Positions 10,431 through 23,500 of a stretch of DNA of 64,000 nt are shown here, piece after piece. This DNA comes from Suillus spraguei (taxonomy: Eukaryota > Basidiomycota > Agaricomycetes > Boletales > Suillaceae), in the NCBI GenBank assembly GCA_016800925.1, contig JABCPU010000245.1, positions 38,803 through 102,802 on the forward strand, in the 5' to 3' direction. A program made the translations under genes and the position numbers. How positions within the stretch are numbered: position 1 is the first letter of the stretch; each line of letters opens with the position of its first letter. The notes below the pieces were generated by a model, which was not told where the DNA came from, did no database searches, and saw nothing but the letters and a program-made list of their open reading frames with translations.

Positions 10431-11437
10431 GTGTCCCCTGCGCTAGCAGCTGATTCTTCGGTGGCCATCTTTCCCGCCCTACTATGTTCTCAAACAAATT
10501 TCGTTATACCGGTACGCCCACTTCGTCCAACGCTAGGTTACTTCACATCCGCCAAGTGAAATTTGACATCCTCTCACACGACGACGCACGCGCTCACATG
10601 TACCTATGGATTATCTGGTTATCCATACTTCCGCCCATGATACTTCACTTACACTATTCTCAGCATCCGTTATTACATCACGCTTGTTCACGTATCCATA
10701 AATACATAATCATTAATAATTATTGATGTGACTGCGATAGGCCATCGGTCGACCTGTCACCGGCAGCTGTAATAATGAATGACGGGCGGTTTTATGTAAT
10801 GACAATGTATTCTGACTACGCTTCGCTGTTTGAACTCTATGTGATTTGAAGTGCGGAGTTTTCGAACGAGTCAACTCTCGACTCGTTGAACTGCGACTTC
10901 TCGTTCACAGGTGGCAGCTAACGCGCACTGCTCAGGGACAGGAATGCAGAGTAAGTACCACTCGACCGTATTTGCGGCCGCTACGCCACTTGCAGGATTG
11001 CTGTAAGCACCGGTTACTTCGGATCCATTACTCGCAGATAGTGATACTTGGCAGTAAAGAGATAGGAGAGTGATAGAGGTAATCACCGCATGTCCCTTCC
11101 CATAAACTTTATAAACTGTTCCGCGACGCTGTGACTGTGAAGCAGCTAACTTGACGGTGTACTTGAAGTTGAAGGGCACTATGCCAATGTCACCAAGTCC
11201 CTGTGTTTATCACGAGCACCAAGAATGGAAGTCTGCATGTGTCGTGTGTTTTGCGCCATCGAGAGGGTAAATCTCCTTACTTCGGATCAAATTCGGGTAC
11301 ATAATCACTAGCACTGCGGAAACGAGGTCTCGGCTCGAGGGTCCAACCCGATATATAGATTCTAGTGTGTGCCATTGAAATTCGTTGATCGAGCCTTGTC
11401 ATTGGTCAAAGACCAGTTGCGGTACGAACACTAAATA
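10431..11437. other. Intergenic, no gene recognised
   Basis: About 1 kb between the WW-WD40 gene and the ferritin-like duplication. No domain-bearing frame was found on either strand. Confidence 0.5.
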
Positions 11438-12438
11438 TCAAATGTCAGTGCATTCAAATATTCGAGCTCAAGTCTCACGAGTGGATGAAAATCTGTAAGC
11501 AATATCGGACCGACCGTCTTCATTGAAGTTCTGTTGGTGCACTTGGCACTCGTAGTTCGTTGAAAAGCCAGCACGAGCATTGAGAATAAGACAACTCCTG
11601 CCATATATGAGTTTGACACAGTCGGTCTCACCATTGGACCAACGTGTTGTTCCAGTTGTGACAAGGAATGGAGGAAAGCTGAGCTGGAAAGAATTCTGAC
11701 GTGCGCGACCAAGGTCAGGAACCGCTGATGTGTCAGCATTTCGAAGAAGCGGCAACCTGAACCGAAGACGCCATAATTCAAGAAGCCAGCATCACATTAG
11801 CAGGGAAGCAACCGGAGGCTCTAAATGTGGCCAAGTACAGGTCTTTCTGGTGGCAGACTCTCAGAGTCCCATTGGCCTCAGGTCGGCCGTCACCAAGACT
11901 ATGATAATCTAACATATTTTCAAAGAGGTTCTGTGCAACTCTCCTTGCAGTATTCTACTAGGATTCCTTCTGTGCATGACTGTTTAGGTACACGCTCGCC
12001 GTAAAGCTATTGGTGCTGCACTGCAACGATTTGCCATCGTCTGGCCACTCAAGGCAAGTAACACCCCAAAATCATTTCAGTCAAAGCTTCTATAATGCGT
12101 GTGGTTTTTCCAAGGTCTTGTTAGCTATCGCACGCAGTAGTGGAAAATGTCGGATGTCGGCTCGTGGAACGAAAAGTGATCTTGTTCTTGCCTACGCCTG
12201 AATTAGAGGGCACTGACAAAATAACAATATGGCAGTTTCGGTACACCGGTCCAAGCCACAGGTGTCAGGGAACTAATGGTATTTCGAAATGGAACGATGT
12301 CATGGTACGTATGTCAAGCGTCCGACTAACCAGACGTTCGACCTAAAGATTCGCAGACGGTGCTGGCATTTGCATCGCGAAGCCCAGATCAATGACGTTG
12401 AATAATTTTGTTCGGTTTAACCTTTGTGCCTCATGGGG

Positions 12439-12445
12439 TATAAAG
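12439..12445 (+). promoter_or_regulatory. TATA box, ferritin-like gene 1
   Basis: GGGGTATAAAGAGG lies about 55 bp upstream of the ATG at 12495 and is identical in the second unit, supporting it as the core promoter. Confidence 0.6.
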
Positions 12446-12494
12446 AGGTGGCATGTTATGCCTACTAATGCCCGTTTTCATTTTTGGCACCAGT

Positions 12495-13587
12495 ATGAAA
12501 GTCACCGCCGCTTCTGTAACTCTTCTGGTCGCTACTGCTCTCCCTGAGCTCTGCGCTGCGCTGCCCACCGAACGTGATAGCAGTGTGCCAACAGGTGAGT
12601 TCGTTGCTTGCCCTATTTTCAATGATAAGCTCATGCCATCGGCTTATCAAGAAATTCAAATTCTAAATTTCGCACTCACGCTTGAACACCTTGAAAATGC
12701 CTTTTACACACAAGGCTTGCAGAAGTACACCCAGCAGGACTTCCTTAATGCAGACCTGCCTGCCTGGGCCCGTGGACGATGGAATCAAATTGCACAACAC
12801 GAGTCGACGCACGTGTCATTCCTTGAGAGCGTAATTGGTGATCAGGCTGTACAGCCATGCACCTACAGTTTGTGAGTAGAGATTCTAGGTAATCTATACG
12901 TTACTGAATGGGCTGTCGTCGCGTTAGCCCTGACACGGACCCAATGTCTTTCGTAACAACTAGTTTCAAGTTGGAGACGGTCGGCGTTTCAGCGTATTCT
13001 GGCGCGGCCCAGTTCTTGGCGACCTCAGTAAGGTGTGGTCATCATTTGATTACGATTGTGCTAATTTCGTCAGGATTATATTACGTCATCGGGTGCTATT
13101 CTAGCTGTTGAAGCAAGACAGTCAGCATGGATTAATTCGGCGGTTTTGAATGCTAACCCATGGAACACTGCGTTCGATGTATGTCACCTTACTCGTTGCT
13201 GAAGTGTGCTACTCAAACCCATCTGTTTAGACTCCACTTAGCCTTAACCACGTGTGGACAATCGCGTCGGGCGTTGTCGTGTCATGCCCTTCCTCAAACA
13301 TGCCACTGCCTGTGAAAGCGTTCCCCGCATTAACCTTCCCTGCCGATGCTCAGCCAGGCCAGACCGTCCAAGTTTCTTTCGACGCAACAACGACCTCTGA
13401 GCCACTCTATGTCGCGTTCATTGCTGGCCTCGGTGCCACTTATGTGCCACTGAGCCCTCAAATGACCGTTGAAATCCCATCGACTCTACAGGGTGTCGTG
13501 TTCCCTGTGATCACTTCCAGTAATACGGCGGTGACCGATAGCGTGACGATCGCTGGACCCACCTTTTTGAGTTTTGACTTCAACTAA
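12495..13587 (+). CDS. Rds1-like secreted ferritin-like domain protein, copy 1
   Basis: Five exons read through (12495-12594, 12652-12871, 12928-13027, 13074-13178, 13231-13587), giving 293 residues. An N-terminal hydrophobic stretch (VTLLVATALPELCAALP) looks like a signal peptide. Residues from about 34 form the four-helix ferritin-like domain of Pfam Ferritin_2: EIQILNFALTLEHLENAFY carries a conserved Glu, and QHESTHVSFLE carries the E-x2-H pair expected to bind metal. The C-terminal 120 residues are a beta-rich extension seen in fungal Rds1/stress-response relatives. In fission yeast Rds1 responds to nutrient and stress conditions; the enzymatic activity of the family is not established. 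The splice model is mine, supported by identical sites in copy 2. Confidence 0.88.
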
Positions 13588-14938
13588 CGGGGTGGACGTG
13601 GCGTAAAGTGCTCCAAGTGGTGTGATTGTTACTGTATGAATTTTCTTTTTTGACTTTTTTAACAGGTTTTTGTCGGTATCTAGTATATTGTCGGAGTTTC
13701 TCCTCGTAAGAACATTCTTTAAGAACTTTGAACATTCCCTATAGTACGTACTTAATACGTACGTCTGGACGCAGACATTGTATATATGATCTCGCTAGAG
13801 CGTCCTGTGACCCGTGCGGCCAACTCGCACTGGTCAAATTTGAATCTAAACGAGTCCACCACCCGTTGTGCCTTCGGCACAGGAAGCTAAATGTCAAATG
13901 TCGGTGCATTCAAACATTCGAGCTCAAGTCCCACGAGAGTGGATGAAAATCTGTAAGATGGCTCATGCGACATTGGACCGACCGTCTTCATCGAAGTTCT
14001 GTTGGTGCACTTGGCACTCGTAGTTCGTTGAAAAGTCAGTACGAGAATTGAAAATAACACGACTCCCGCCATATATGAATTTGACACCGTCGGTCTCACT
14101 ATTGGACCAACGTGTTGTTCCAGTTGTGATGAAGAATGGAGGAAAGCTGAGCTAGAAAGAATTGTGACGGTGCAAGATCGCGACCGAGGAACCGCTGATG
14201 TGTCAGCATTACGAAGAAGCGGCAACCTGAACCGAAGAAGCGATAATTCAAGAAGCCACTAAGACCGCATCCAGGATTCAGCAGGGAAGCAGCCTGAGGC
14301 TCAAAATGTAGCTAAGTACCGCTCTTTTTTCGCTGGCAGTAGTAACCACCGAAGTTCGGAGAGTGGTGGCACTCACCCAGCCTCGTCACCAAGACTATAA
14401 TATAATGTTTTCGAAGACTCTGGTTTTGTGCAACTCTCCTTCCGGTACACCCGCAGCTTCTACTAGGACTCCTTCTGTGCATGGCTGTTTAGGTACACGC
14501 TCGCCGTAATGCAGTTACTGGTGCCGCACTGCAATGATTTGCCAGCGTTTGGCCACCCAAGGTAAGTAACACCCCAAAAACATTTTAGCCAAAGCTTCTA
14601 TAGTGCGCATGGTTTTTCTAACAAGCCCTTGTTAGCCATCGCACACAGTAGTGGAAAATGACGGATGTCGGTTCGTGAAATGAAAAGTGATCTTGTTCTT
14701 GCCTGGGCCCGGATTGGGGGCACTGTCAAAATAACAATGGCAGTTTCGGTACACTGGTCCAAGTCACAGGTAATGGTATTTCGAAACGGAACGATGTCAT
14801 GGTACGTATGTCAAGCGCCCGACTAACCAAACGTTCGACCTAAAGATTCGCAGGCAGTGCTGGCATTGGCATCGCGAAGCACATTTTAATGACGTTGGAT
14901 AATAATTTTGTTCGGTTTAACCTTTGTGCCTCATGGGG

Positions 14939-14945
14939 TATAAAG
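14939..14945 (+). promoter_or_regulatory. TATA box, ferritin-like gene 2
   Basis: Same GGGGTATAAAGAGG block as in unit 1, here about 75 bp before the ATG at 15019 because unit 2 keeps a longer leader. Confidence 0.6.
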
Positions 14946-15018
14946 AGGTGGCATGTTATGCCTACTAATGCCCATTTTCATTTTTGGCACCTCACGACAA
15001 ACTTGAAGGTTTAGCAGT

Positions 15019-16138
15019 ATGAAAGTCACCGCCGCTTCTGTAACTCTTCTGGTCGCTGCTGCTCTCCCTGAGCTCTGCGCAGCCCTACCTACCAAACGCG
15101 ATGATAATAGCGTCCCAACAGGTGAGTTCGTTGCTCACCCCATTCTCAGCGATAAGCTCATGCCATCGACTTGCCAGAAATTCAGATTCTGAATTTCGCA
15201 CTCACGCTTGAACATCTTGAAAATGCCTTTTACACACAAGGCTTGCAGAAGTACACCCAGCAGGACTTCCTCAATGCAGACCTGCCTGCCTGGGCCCGTG
15301 GACGATGGAATCAAATTGCACAACACGAGTCGACGCACGTGTCATTTCTTGAGAGCGTAATTGGTGATCAGGCTGTACAGCCATGCACCTACAGCTTGTG
15401 AGTAGAGATTCCACGAGGGTAATTCATCCGTTACTGAATGGGCTGTCGTCGCGTTAGCCCTGACACGGACCCAATGTCTTTCGTAACAACTAGTTTCAAG
15501 TTGGAGACGGTCGGGGTTTCAGCGTATTCTGGTGCGGCGCAGTTCTTGGCAAACTCAGTAAGTTGTAGTCATCATTTGATTACAATTATGCTGATTTCGT
15601 CAGGATTATATTACGTCATCGGGTGCTATTCTAGCTGTTGAAGCAAGACAGTCAGCATGGATTAATTCGGCGGTTTTGAATGCTAACCCGTGGAACACTG
15701 CGTTTGATGTATGTCACCTTACTCGTTGCTGAAGTGCGCTACTCAAACCCGTCTGTTTAGACCCCACTTAGCCTCAACCACGTGTGGACAATCGCGTCGG
15801 GCGTTGTCGTGTCATGCCCTTCCTCAAACATGCCACTGCCTGTGAAAGCGTTCCCCGCATTAACCTTCCCTGCCGATGCCCAGCCAGGCCAGACCGTCCA
15901 AGTTTCTTTCAACGCAACAACGACCTCTGAGCCACTTTACGTCGCGTTCATTGCTGGCCTCGGTGCCACTTATGTGCCACTGAGCCCTCAAATGACCGTT
16001 GAAATCCCATCGACTCTACAGGGTGTCGTGTTCCCCGTGATCACTTCCAGTAATACGGCGGTGACCGACAATGTGACGATCGCTGGACCCACCTTTTTGA
16101 GTTTCGACTTCAACTCTGATGGGGTGGACGTGGCGTAA
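15019..16138 (+). CDS. Rds1-like secreted ferritin-like domain protein, copy 2
   Basis: Exons 15019-15121, 15178-15397, 15458-15557, 15604-15708 and 15761-16138 join in phase to 301 residues, with the same splice sites as copy 1. The signal peptide, the Glu-bearing helix (LEHLENAFY) and the QHESTHVSF motif are conserved. It differs from copy 1 mainly in the mature N-terminus (TKRDDNS) and in a longer C-terminus: copy 1 stops at SFDFN, while copy 2 continues SDGVDVA, because the two differ by a small indel around the stop codon. Both copies look functional. Confidence 0.88.
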
Positions 16139-16717
16139 AATGCTCTCCAAGCGGCGTGATTGTTACTGCATGGATTTTTTTGGCTTTTCGAACAGTTTTT
16201 TTTGTTAGTGTCTAGTATATTGTGGGAGTTTCTCCTCGTAAGAACATTCTTTAAGAACTAAGAACATTCCCTATAGTTGCCCTATAGTACGTACTTCGTG
16301 CGTACGGACGCAGACATTCTTTATCTTGTATATATGATCTGTGACCCGTGCGGCCAACTCGCACTGGTCAAATTTGAATCTAAACATCGTTTGATCCTCG
16401 TGATGGATAGACCGGTCAACCGTACTTCAAATCATAGGTAACAATATCTCTTACTAACTCCGAGTCATCACTGGTTCGGAGCCAGTTAGTGCCAGTTACC
16501 TCAGTTTCACTCATACCATCATCTTTCGATTTCCTTGTGATTTGATCAACCCACTGACGACGCCAGGGAACCAATATCAATGCCAGATTTGAATGAATTG
16601 GGAGGCTGACATGGGCTGACATGTCTACACATATAAATTGTTTCTCTGACATCATTCTTCGTCAGTCGTTTCTCTTGTCTGCTTTGGACGATACCCTTGT
16701 ATTAATAACGTTTCATA

Positions 16718-17837
16718 ATGAGAGTCATCTTCACGTCCCTCGCCCTCATCATCCTTTCCTCTTCCGTTCTCTCCTTTCCCTCAGAGCGGCGTGACAGCGA
16801 TAGCACACTCACAGGTGACGCGATTTTTCTATCTCGAAGCTTTGAACTAACCAATGTTATAATAGAGATCCAAGCTCTAAATTTTGCCCTCTCCCTCGAA
16901 CACTTGCAGTACTACTTCTACAAACGACTGCACCAGTACGAGCCACAGGACTTCTCCAACGCTGGTCTACCGCCCTGGTCGAAGGGAAGATACGCACAAA
17001 TATCCTCCCATGAGTTTACGCACGCTCAGTTCCTTGAGAATATCCTGGGTGACAAGGCTGTTCAGCCATGCGAATATAACTTGTCAGCTCGTTTATTGTC
17101 GATCCTTAACATGTGGGCTGAATGGACTCTCCGTCAGCCCCGACACAGATCCGAGATCATTCGTAAAGACGAGCAACATCGTAGAAGCAATAGCATCATC
17201 TACGTATACAACTCTTGTGAAGTATCTCTCCGATTCTGTACGTCGATTTCTATCGCTCCATGTTGGAATCTCACTCAAGCATTATAGGACTATATCATTT
17301 CCATCAGCTCCATTCACTCTGTGGAAGCGAAACACTCGGCGTGGATCAATGCGGACGTGCGTGAAGGTGCCGCTTGGAGCACAGCATTTGATGTACGTGA
17401 TATCTCATCTCTCAACGTACATTCCGAGACCAACGATCAGCAGGCACCACTAAGTCTGAGTCAACTATATACCATCATGAGTGGCTTCATCGCATCTTGT
17501 CCATCCTCCAATTCGCTACTGCCAATCAAATATTCCCTGCACTCACGTTCCCCTCCAGTGTTATGCAGGGCAGACTGTGCAAGTATCGTTTTCACCCGCT
17601 GCTCCGAAACGCGATTCGCAAACGTTGTACGCCTGGTTCATCTCAGGCTTCGAAGCGCTTGTCGTACCTCTCAACGCTGACATGACGGTCACCATCCCGG
17701 ATACGCTGCAGGGTTTCGTGTTCTCGGTAATCGCGAACAACAAGGAGAGCGTGTCTGACGACGCTACCGTCGCTGGGCCGGCATTCTTAGTCTTCGATTA
17801 TGACTACCAAGGAAACGATCAGTCACTACCCATGTGA
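16718..17837 (+). pseudogene. Rds1-like ferritin-like protein, diverged third copy with two frame breaks
   Basis: It has the same exon plan as the two upstream copies but is much more diverged. The ATG at 16718 starts MRVIFTSLALIILSSSVLSF, a good signal peptide. Exon joins at 16814/16866 and about 17085/17146 are in phase, though the second donor is the weaker GTCAGC. The metal-site helices remain (LEHLQYYFY, SHEFTHAQFLE). In the last exon the frame must change twice within about 60 bp, near 17530 and 17570, to follow the family sequence. Each change corresponds to one missing base. After the second change it reads to the family C-terminus (VPLNADMTVTIPDTLQGFVF) and stops at 17837. It is either a young pseudogene or carries two sequence errors. 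Confidence 0.75.
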
Positions 17838-17945
17838 AGGAATCAATGGTTCTTCAGTGCGTTCGAGTTGTTAAGCTGCATACTTGTACATTTATTGCCA
17901 AAAACTACCACGATTTTTCTACTATCAATATCGGAATGCTGTAGC

Positions 17946-18983
17946 TCAAGACTCTCCGCCTACTGCAGCGAGAAGGTTTGTTGCCACTGACTCGGTCATG
18001 GCGCTAGTGTCGATAACGACATTGATCTACATGATGCAAAAACGAGTGAGCTGCAAATCCGGACTTTCAGTCGAGTGATCTTACTATGTCGAAGCCTTCC
18101 TTGGCGCGTTTGAAGGACTGCTTTCCTGAGGTGCAGAAAATTGCACTAGATCATAAACGAATCAAGACAGTAGCAAGAGATTCAGTACACATGCTTACCA
18201 CTTCTTTCCTGCCTTGTGTGTAGCTTTGAGGATATCTTGGATGATAGTTTCTACTTCAGGGTGCGGGTCGGGAGAGGGGGAGGGTATCCCAAGGACAGGG
18301 AAAGATCGTAAGGACCGATAAATAAGCAATCTACAACCAAAGACACGATGAGATCATATCAGCAATGTACACAATTACTTATATCCAACTCACCAATGCC
18401 ATCCACAGCGGCAATGGCGCCAACATTCTGCACGCCCTCCTTCGTTTCGATTTGAATCATAACAACTACATTTTCATTTGCAGATTTGAGGTACTCTGCA
18501 GCATTGACGCCCCAGGCGCTGGGAGTGAATGGACTTCCAAAGCCGCACCGGCCTCCCGGAGGGAAACGACTATCAGCCACGATCTCTCTCGCCTTCTCAG
18601 CGGTAGAGACCTATAGTATAACACAGGATCTAATAAACGCCCCAAACGTATCTAAAGCCACTCACCATGGGAACAAGCACACCCCGTGCACCAGCATCAA
18701 GCGCATACTTGATCTGCCACGACGTACTATTGCTGAACCCAGTAGCTGGGATTCTCACGATCGGACTAGGCGCGTTGGGTCCAAGACCGGTGATGGCCTG
18801 GATAGACTCTGCAGCGCCTGGCTGGAGCGATGTGAGACCGTGCTCGCAGTCGATCATCACCCATGAGAGGTGTGGGCTGGCCTGTGCGACTGTGCGTGCG
18901 TTTAGGATGCCTGGTAGGGTAATCCATGCGCCGAATGCGGGCTTGGAGGCCTTGAGTGCTTGCAGGAGTGCGTGGGGTGACAT
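17946..18983 (-). CDS. HpcH/HpaI family aldolase, one frame break
   Basis: The family comprises class II, metal-dependent aldolases that cleave 4-hydroxy-2-oxo acids to pyruvate or related products. The ATG at 18983 gives MSPHALLQALKASKPAFGAW. Exon 1 carries MIDCEHG and ends GARGVLVPM at a GT donor. Exon 2 carries RCGFGSPF and the metal-ligand stretch IQIETKEGV. Exon 3 carries LFIGPYDLS. Exon 4 begins CAIFCTSGKQS, and a last exon ends TNLLAAVGGES with the stop at 17946-17948. The family's catalytic and metal-binding segments are present. Exon 3 has a frame change in a C/T-rich run near 18275-18285: SLGYP is in one frame and SPDPHPEVE in the next, as if one C were missing. It may be a sequencing error in the homopolymer or a recent inactivating mutation. 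Confidence 0.8.
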
Positions 18984-19421
18984 GGTTGGTTCAAGCTGGA
19001 AATTGAGCGCACCTGAGTGCTGGAGATAAGTCGTTTATATGTAAATTATTTGAGAGGTCAACGTTCAAGTCATGAGGGGTACTTTGCGGACCGATTAAGC
19101 CGCCTAAAGATCATTCATTTCGACCCCCGTACTAGGTAAGCCTAGGTTTATTGTTTCGTGTCATCCATCCTGAGAACTGTCGGGTATTCAAACAAGTGAG
19201 CTAACTTTACGAGAATGTGTGCTGAACATTACCTGGTGCGCAGTGCCATCACTTAGACAAAGAAACATGGAACAATCGCAAATTCAATAGACGGAATCAA
19301 CGTTCAATGTTTATGAAAGATGCAGAGTTACGATGTATGCACCCGCGGGTCTTTAAGCCTAACAAGCCGCTGCTCTAAAACAAAATCCATTACATTCGAC
19401 TGATGATAAAAGGAGTTGTGA

Positions 19422-20508
19422 TTATGCGTGGTCAGCGGTAGTTTCAGGTCGCATGGGAGTAAAAGTATCGCGAGGGCGCCATTCACGATCTGTTGTCCAG
19501 TATCGCATCCACTTCCACTCCTTTCCCGTCTTTTTGTGTACCTTTTCGATCGTCCTAAGGGCGTCCAACAACCAAATATTGGGCTTCTCAGCATATCTTG
19601 CCCTCACCACGCTTTCCTGCGGAGCCTTGACTGGAGGTTTGTCTAGGGCGTGTTTCTGAAGCTCTTCATACAAAGCCTTGCCCACAATACGCGCATTTGC
19701 AGAATTATCTTTGAGACATGCGCTGTAGAGCATGGAACAAGCAGCGAGGTCAGACGAAACAGGTGGGAGCTTGTAGACACCGAATAAAGCTGCGACAGTC
19801 ATAGAATCCGAAAGCGGGCGCTTGTTATAGACGGAGTGCAGCAAATGTCGTGCGGCGAAGAGAGAGCTCAAACCCAGACCGTATTTCGAATGGTCTCCAA
19901 AAACCTTGAGGGCGAGTGTCGGGCACTTCAGCTCCTCACAGCGACCTTGATGTATCTCAGTAGAGAAAGGGGCAGCGATAGATGCTAGACTCACGGATGA
20001 AAGATTCTGCGTGTATGGGGCAGAACTCCTTGCCCGAGTCTCTCCACCTCGGAAACAGCTCTGCAACCATTTCCAGCTGTTCTGACGAATTTGCGAGCTG
20101 GAATAACCGAAGCCATGCAGTTTGGCGTACTTGGCCGGCTTTGACAACACGTTTGCGTCCCGTGCGGTTGGTCACGTACTCCACAAGTTCGTAGAACTGT
20201 TTCCCTCGACGCGTAGCGGCGTCCTGAGATTTAGCTTTTGAGGCGGTAGTGGACTTGGAGGCATCAGATGCTAGCGTTCCAGACGGAGTCGCAAATGAGA
20301 AGAGGTCGTCATCTCTGGTCTGTCGAACTGTTTAAAATAAAATTTGTTGAGCACTTGACGAGGCTCTGCTGGCGTGTCCCTCACCTACAGCCGTCAAATG
20401 AAGATTCCTGCGACACACTGATTTATTGGCAATGCTTGCTAATCGAAAGAGGGCTTGTGGCCGAGAACTTAGGGAGAAGAGGTTGGCGGCCATCCTGCGG
20501 AGCATCAT
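19422..20508 (-). CDS. Conserved basidiomycete protein with mitochondrial presequence
   Basis: I do not recognise a named domain. Three exons are inferred. The first starts at 20508 (MMLRRMAANLFSLSSRPQAL) and ends near RRNLHLTAV at a GTGAGG donor; it is Arg-rich, amphipathic and lacks acidic residues, a good mitochondrial targeting peptide. Exon 2 runs about 20327-19995 (from VRQTRDDDLFSF to HAESFI). After a short intron exon 3 encodes CEELKCPTLALKVF, SVYNKRPLSDSMTVAALFG and the C-terminus VHKKTGKEWKWMRYW. Helical, pentatricopeptide-like spacing is possible, but I cannot show it. By analogy with similar fungal proteins a role in mitochondrial translation or respiration is only a guess. Confidence 0.65.
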
Positions 20509-23500
20509 TCATAGCTTTGCGGCAAAAACATGAATTAAGCTTCTTGTCAAACAATGCCAAATAAAGGTCGACGTGTTCAATATTGACTCAGTGCGTACTC
20601 AAAGCTCGGAAAGTCATTAAATCTCGAGACTCGGACTGGGTCTGGGGTCGAATGGACGGAAAGCATGAGACCATCCCAGATTTTCCAGAGGAATGACACC
20701 TCTTCGAGCAGTGATATCTCGTTTCAGACGCATACTGGTTCCAACTTTCCGACAGGCCTCTCATCTAGCTTCATTCCTCTGCACACTGAGCGATCTTCAG
20801 CTCGTACACGAAGAAGGCGCACAGCACCTCGGAATAGAATCGAGATTGTAAAGTCAAACCGTCGCCTGTCGATGATGACTCCATTGTTGCGCTCATCCGA
20901 TGGGCAGCCACAGAAGTCTTGCCCGCGACCGGCCAAAATTATTCATATTCCGTTTTTCACCCGGCTTCGTGCATCTTCACGACTTGCACGCCGTCGATTG
21001 TATCGATGACTCTGAGACGTAGGTTCGCGTGTTATCTTCTAACATCGCCTTGGGGACATACATGATGCAGGAATGATGTAGACGGAGACTCGACGAGAAT
21101 CTCAATAGGTGAAGTAGTGACTCCCTCGCGTCGCTGGTATGGAGAGATGGTGAAAAGTCGTACGAAATCGTCGGCCCATGTGTACACGGCTAGGTGACCC
21201 TCTCGTGCTTATTGCAGAAAAGTCACCATGTGGCACGTCAACGGCATGTCAAATCTGATTGCTCTAGTTTCAGGGCCAGGGCTTTCTGGCATAACTCTTT
21301 CGAGTGTGAACGGAATACAGGCAGAATCGGGACATTCTAAACTTATCACAAGCCGCAAGTGTTCGTTCCTGAAATGTCAGTCTCCTCATATCGGAGCATT
21401 TAAGCTGTCGATGGATTCCGTGATGACGTACATCACCCAAAGGGCAGTTTCTAATGAACTTAATGCAAGACTCCCGACCTACCCAGCGGTCACGTCTCGA
21501 GGGTCGGATTGAAAGAAACGTTCTGATCGGAATTCAAATTCCTCATTCTCTCACACCATCTTCGTGAGTGGTCGTCGCAAGAGTGTCGCAACGAAAGTGT
21601 GAGTTTTGAGTGTGAAGAAAACAGGGTTCTCACATCGGATATTTAAGAGTGCTTTGAATATTGTACATATTATGCGATGAATAAAATTCCGCTGCATGGT
21701 ACTCCCCTATATATAAGGCTTCGTGTCCACATTTGATTTTTTTAGGCATGCATACGCTTCCCGTGGACTCGAACAGATGCGCTTTGGCGGCTCGAGCGCA
21801 GATGCAAGGGTTCATAGATCAGCCGTGTTGCGCAGTAATGTCCCCCGCGGATTCTTCCTTGGTCATAGAATGTTATGAGTATATGCCACGGGTATCCAAA
21901 TTTGACAGTTTGTCAGCCCGCCCATTCCCTCATATGTCCCAGTGAGCAGGCGCTCATGCGATCGAACTCCGACCTAGCGTTCTGTATCCGAAATATTTGG
22001 ACGCGATAGCGCTCAAGCGAAGGTAATTCGTATTTCATTTATACCGTGCCTGTGGTACTTACCATGTCCACGTCACACAGCTGTCGACCTGCGTGTATGT
22101 CAACGCACTCCGCATCTGGGGATAGAATTTAAAACCTGAAAATCGAGTCAGCCGGGTCGTTTTGGGGCTTGCGTCGATGTTGGTCAAGCTCTGATTATCG
22201 CCCCCGCCATGCAGCCACATTTGGTTGAGGGTAAGACTACACGTAGTTTCAGCAGTCGTAATCGTCGAACCCAACTAGTAGTCGGTGGCATGTGATATTC
22301 CATTTCCAGAGATATGGTCCAGAATACAACGTGGAAGTATCCGAGGACGAGTGTCAGAATATTTGTGAGGATGCCGGTCACGTAGCTGACTCGAAGAAGG
22401 ATTAAGCAAGACCTCGCACGATGGGGAGCGGACGTACATTGTAAACATATAATACGTTTTTATCGTGTCGTGATGCCCAATCGGACGACGCTAATTTTTC
22501 GAATCCTCTGCGACTGATCCAGCTACTTCGAAGTACTTGGGGAACGCGAGCAGACTGTTAGATGTCCCTGACACGGACAGTCCTCAATCTGCACAATAGT
22601 GTGACCGCGACGGCGTCGTCAGCACGCAAAATTCTTGGAAATGGTTTTGCTCACTATGCGTATTATTGATAGTGCGGTTGAGATGGGGGCCGTTCTCCAC
22701 ATGCTCTAGCACGCTGTTGGGATGCGGAACGAATTGATCCCGTCGGAAATGAATATGACAACCTTCCCTTCCGAGAGAGACCATTGCACCCATTTGACCT
22801 AGTGCCTCGCCCGCGACTGACGAAATTGTTGCGCAAGTTGTGGGGGTAACGGAAGGTAATGTCTACGGCGCCCGGACAGTACGGATGTGACACTGCTTAA
22901 ATGTATAGCAACAGACAGCAGTCAAACTGTGAAAGTGACAAAGACATGTCAGTCGGAGGATTCCGATCAAGAACGTAGAAGAGATTCCGTCAGCCATCAA
23001 TCTTCTCTCTTATGCAGGAGAGGATATCACATTGCGTTCTAATCGTGTCATGACAACCACACCTTAAGTACAAGGAGCTGGTGTACGTAAGTGTAAGGAT
23101 GAGCGCAAGGATAATTTTCGGGATGAACCGAATAGGCACGCCCATTTGGACGACGGTGGTGAAACATGTGGTGCGACTTGCTTATCGTATGATCGAAAAT
23201 AACACAGTTAGCGTCCAGCAACTTTGTAATTCTTTTTTAATCTTAAAGGTTCTATGAAAACAATGAAATGTATTTCGGAGTTCATATCGGGAGAGATGAA
23301 TGTAGGCAAAGTGAACCTGTCGGGAAGGGCCGCGCCTAGACAACTTCAAGCCTTGAAGCAACAAGGGTTGACTTTGTAGATAATTAAGTGGGGACGCCGC
23401 CGTCAGCAATATTATACCAAACTCCGCGAAAGTAGTGGTAAACGCGCCCTGACGTCTCTCATTGGATGATAAACCGAAGAACAGCTTAGTCATCAAAACT

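Larger units (their letters stand above)
11438..16384 (+). repeat. Tandem duplication of a 2.45-2.5 kb unit carrying a ferritin-like gene
   Basis: Unit 1 (about 11438-13851) and unit 2 (about 13894-16384) align almost end to end. They share an upstream block starting TCAAATGTC, a TATA box, the five-exon gene, and a 3' flank ending CTGGTCAAATTTGAATCTAAAC. Introns and intergenic DNA are as conserved as exons, so the duplication is fairly recent. Unit 1 has lost about 25 bp of 5' UTR relative to unit 2, and small indels occur upstream. Confidence 0.9.

Noticed and set aside
20665..21009. 115-codon open frame on the plus strand
   Set aside because: Ser/Arg-rich with no domain and no splice or neighbour support. 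An equally long frame overlaps on the other strand.
22059..22893. Several 60-75-codon minus-strand frames
   Set aside because: They cannot be joined by plausible introns into a protein I recognise, and overlapping frames are equally open.
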